Source: JAICMB01 sp035295125 (GTDB lineage Bacteria; Acidobacteriota; Terriglobia; Bryobacterales; Bryobacteraceae). Taken from it: DNA of 64,000 bases. The stretch lies in assembly GCA_035295125.1 (NCBI GenBank), contig DATGJP010000120.1, positions 124,001-188,000 on the forward strand. Reading direction: 5' to 3'. The stretch's first letter is position 1. Each line of letters starts with the position of its first letter. Below, one piece after another: positions 62,901 through 64,000 of the stretch. The notes beneath the pieces are model-generated. The model was not told the DNA's origin, did no database searches, and worked only from the letters and a program-made list of their open reading frames with translations. Position numbers and translations under genes: made by a program.

Positions 62901-63053
62901 CGAGATGATCTCGACGTGCGGTGGAGCGAGATCAGGATACGCGTCGATGGGAAGCTTCTGGAACGCGATGGCACCCCAGATCATGAGCAAAAGCGAGCTG
63001 ACAATAATAAGGAAACGCTGCGAGAGCGCGAACGATACGAGGCGAGCAATCAT
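59970..63053 (-). CDS. czcA: CzcA-type RND heavy-metal efflux pump
   Basis: A 1027-residue inner-membrane RND pump. The start at 63053 gives the usual IARLVSFALSQRFLIIVSSLLLM first helix; periplasmic porter regions include YPDLAPPHVEIISQWPGHAAEEMER and a second copy after residue ~560. The heavy-metal-branch motif DFGIIVDGGVVMVEN lies in helix 4, followed by paired hydrophobic blocks to the end (FIALMGVAVQTSVILYSFINKL). It exports divalent metal ions in exchange for protons; the ion cannot be predicted here. A longer frame to 63176 is rejected as overlapping the adaptor gene. The adaptor gene ends 7 nt upstream. Confidence 0.92.
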   Translation of the reverse strand: MIARLVSFALSQRFLIIVSSLLLMIWGAIAFQKLPIDAYPDLAPPHVEIISQWPGHAAEEMERLVTIPIEIEMNGIPKLDSLRSISLYGLSSVQMNFNYDADPYFVREQAFERVTNAQMPAGVSPKLSPLFSPSGLIYRYVVQSPDRSLEDLKTIEDWVLERAYRGIPGVADDSGLGGLTMQYQVLLDPNKLFAYGITVSQVVQQLGGNNANAGGGFYSQGGQFYYVRGLGLVRNTQDIGNIVLGVHTGIPVYVHDVAQVEIGHAVRLGQFGFMRHDDAVEGVILMRVGEQAQVVLKRVEQVTQNLNRNVLPPDVKVVPFYDRHQLIDETTKTVERNLLRGMLLVLVILGLMLFSVRTALIVAVTIPFALLFAFICLDWRHIPANLLSIGAIDFGIIVDGGVVMVENIFRELAERKDQEYNLVNVIRVAAHDVERPIFYAVAVIIAGYLPIYVLQGPSGRLFAPMADTMSFALLGALLCSLTLLPVLCAYFLKKHVHEPRARAYEALKNGYGRSLDWCLRHRIATVVACIAVFGASLLLIPLIGGEFMPHLDEGALWVRATTPYTISFEDASKLSPEIRNILLGFPQVTTVGNELGRPDDGTDPTGFFNNEFYVGLKPYGDPAWSGAIHTKPELIEAIQKKLSSFPGVIFNYTQPAEDAVDEAETGLKSALAVKIFGSDLNTLQQKATEARDILSKIPGVTEITLVRELGQPSLIIEPDRAKMARFGLNVSDINTLIETAIGGAAASQVIQGERQFDLEVRLQEPFRKNMDAIKNLLVATPDGQYLPLSQFASIRVENGASFIYREENERYVGVQFSVEGRDLASAVGEARSKVEAAVHLPIGYRFDWGGEYKDYLAARSQMKFILPLTALLIILILFALYGNLKFPAIILLSVFLTQPVGGLLALWMTHTTFSVSSMLGFIALMGVAVQTSVILYSFINKLRLEGRDTMTATLEASVLRLRPIMMTALVACLGMLPAAMSTGIGSDSQKPFAIVIVGGLLSRLLLSVFLAPVLYALVARDGDVLQV

Positions 63054-63060
63054 GTCGGGT

Positions 63061-64000
63061 TTATTTGTAATTGCTCGCGAACTGGAGAAACACGCTGCCT
63101 TCCGAGACGACGGTTTCTCCTTCTTTGAGACCCTTGACGACCTCCAACTGGTCGTCATGCTGCGCGCCGATGTCAATGACGCGTTGTGCGAATTTTCCCG
63201 GCGCGGACTCGACGTATACGAAGGGCAGGTTCTCGGCGTCGCGCAAGACGGCCGAAACAGGCACGGAGAGAACGCTCTTCCGCATATTTGTGTGGATCAC
63301 CGCGTCCACGAACATGTCCTTTTTCAGGAGTCCTTCGGGATTGCCTGTCACGATGCGAACGGGGGTCGTACGCGTGGCCGGATCGACAAAAGCGCCAATG
63401 TAGGAGACCGTACCGCGAAACACGTTTGGCAATGACGTATTCGTTTCTTCCACCGCGTCTCCGTTGTGGACTGCGGGAAGATCACGATCGAAAATGTGAC
63501 CTTGGACCCAGACGCTCGACGTATCGCTGACCAGGAAGCAGGCCGTGGCGCCCGCCTGCACGAGTTGGCCGGGTGATACGAGCTTCTGAATGATGACGCC
63601 GTCAATAGGCGAACGCACCGGCATCTCGGAACTCACCGGAACTCCCTGTCTCGCGGCGGCATCCATCTGCTCCTGCGCGATATTGAAGATCTTGAGCACC
63701 TCGAGACCGTTCTGCACATCCGTACTGGTGTCGTCATAGGCGGCCTGCGCCGCCTCCAAGTCCTTCTGAGCGATGGCGCCGCGGTCGTATAGCTCTCGCG
63801 CGCGATCGAGCGTCCGTTTCGCGAGGTCCTGCTGGCTGCGCGCCTTGCGGTACGTCGACACCGCATTGGCGATGTCCGGACTCGATACGTACAACAGCGG
63901 CTCTCCCTTTTTTACGGGCGTTCCGAGATCGACAAGGATGCGCGAGATCGGTCCGCTGACCTGCGTGATCGCCTGGCTGGTGTGGTCGGCGTTCCAGTCC
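63061..64000 (-). CDS. czcB: RND efflux membrane-fusion protein (CzcB type), partial
   Basis: The C-terminal ~313 residues of the periplasmic adaptor of the efflux system, running off the right edge. Visible features are the lipoyl half ISRILVDLGTPVKKGEPLLYV, the hairpin helices (KRTLDRARELYDRGAIAQKDLEAAQAAYDD), the second lipoyl part (VRSPIDGVIIQKLVSPGQLV) and the beta barrel (IHTNMRKSVLSVPVSAVLRD), ending LKEGETVVSEGSVFLQF. It stops 7 nt before the pump gene, so adaptor, pump and outer-membrane channel are co-transcribed in that order. The signal peptide and start lie beyond the window. Confidence 0.9.
   Translation of the reverse strand, partial: DWNADHTSQAITQVSGPISRILVDLGTPVKKGEPLLYVSSPDIANAVSTYRKARSQQDLAKRTLDRARELYDRGAIAQKDLEAAQAAYDDTSTDVQNGLEVLKIFNIAQEQMDAAARQGVPVSSEMPVRSPIDGVIIQKLVSPGQLVQAGATACFLVSDTSSVWVQGHIFDRDLPAVHNGDAVEETNTSLPNVFRGTVSYIGAFVDPATRTTPVRIVTGNPEGLLKKDMFVDAVIHTNMRKSVLSVPVSAVLRDAENLPFVYVESAPGKFAQRVIDIGAQHDDQLEVVKGLKEGETVVSEGSVFLQFASNYK

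Noticed and set aside
63054..63176. 41-codon extension of the RND pump
   Set aside because: It overlaps the end of the adaptor gene in another frame and is Ser/Lys-rich; RND pumps start at the helix preceded by the ATG at 63053.

Overview
The window looks like chromosomal DNA from a high-GC member of the Acidobacteriota, most likely the Solibacter/Bryobacterales group. Direct support is the pair of orphan ABC permeases of the acidobacterial duplicated (ADOP) type at 545-2974 and 14232-16763, the secreted protein at 44420-46552 ending in the C-terminal domain described from Solibacter, and the abundance of secreted beta-propeller proteins. No rRNA, tRNA, transposase, prophage or CRISPR array was seen.

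Layout, left to right. A truncated MFS transporter diverges from ADOP permease 1. A compact minus-strand chemotaxis operon (cheW-cheY-cheX-cheA-cheR-cheB, 8251 down to 3055) follows, without receptor or flagellar genes. Next come an ECF sigma/anti-sigma pair, a secreted protein of unknown role, and a hopanoid side-chain operon (hpnJ, two four-helix transporter genes, hpnI; 10794-14126), then ADOP permease 2, a YncE/phosphatase fusion and an MprF-like acyltransferase domain protein.

From 31152 down to 20732 lies a three-gene phosphorelay: a 2796-residue soluble hybrid kinase with about 16 HAMP units (12 almost identical, 92 residues each) and two tandem copies of a three-receiver module, a second hybrid kinase, and a single-domain response regulator. 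The regulator gene overlaps the convergent acyltransferase gene by 118 nt.

A tight plus-strand run (31276-37307) holds a DUF423 gene, rimO, yacG, pgpA, an NHL propeller, cinA and an amidohydrolase, followed by a GH3 glycosidase. Then come a CDGSH protein/methyltransferase/GT-C membrane protein operon (40661-44292), secreted IPT/Solibacter-domain proteins, cytochrome bd oxidase (cydAB), OsmC, a duplicated-domain secreted protein, a Rieske oxygenase, a lectin-like protein beside an orphan ExbD, a secreted VOC protein, and a propeller protein with three exact 128-residue repeats. The right end is a CzcBAC-type heavy-metal efflux operon, with a 53-codon reading frame coupled to its last gene.

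The most unusual things are the poly-HAMP kinase with its internal duplications, the ArnE/ArnF-like small transporter pair embedded between hpnJ and hpnI (a candidate hopanoid flippase), and a short palindromic element inserted in frame inside rimO and, as an inverted pair, inside the methyltransferase gene. All functional names are read from sequence motifs by eye; no database search was possible.
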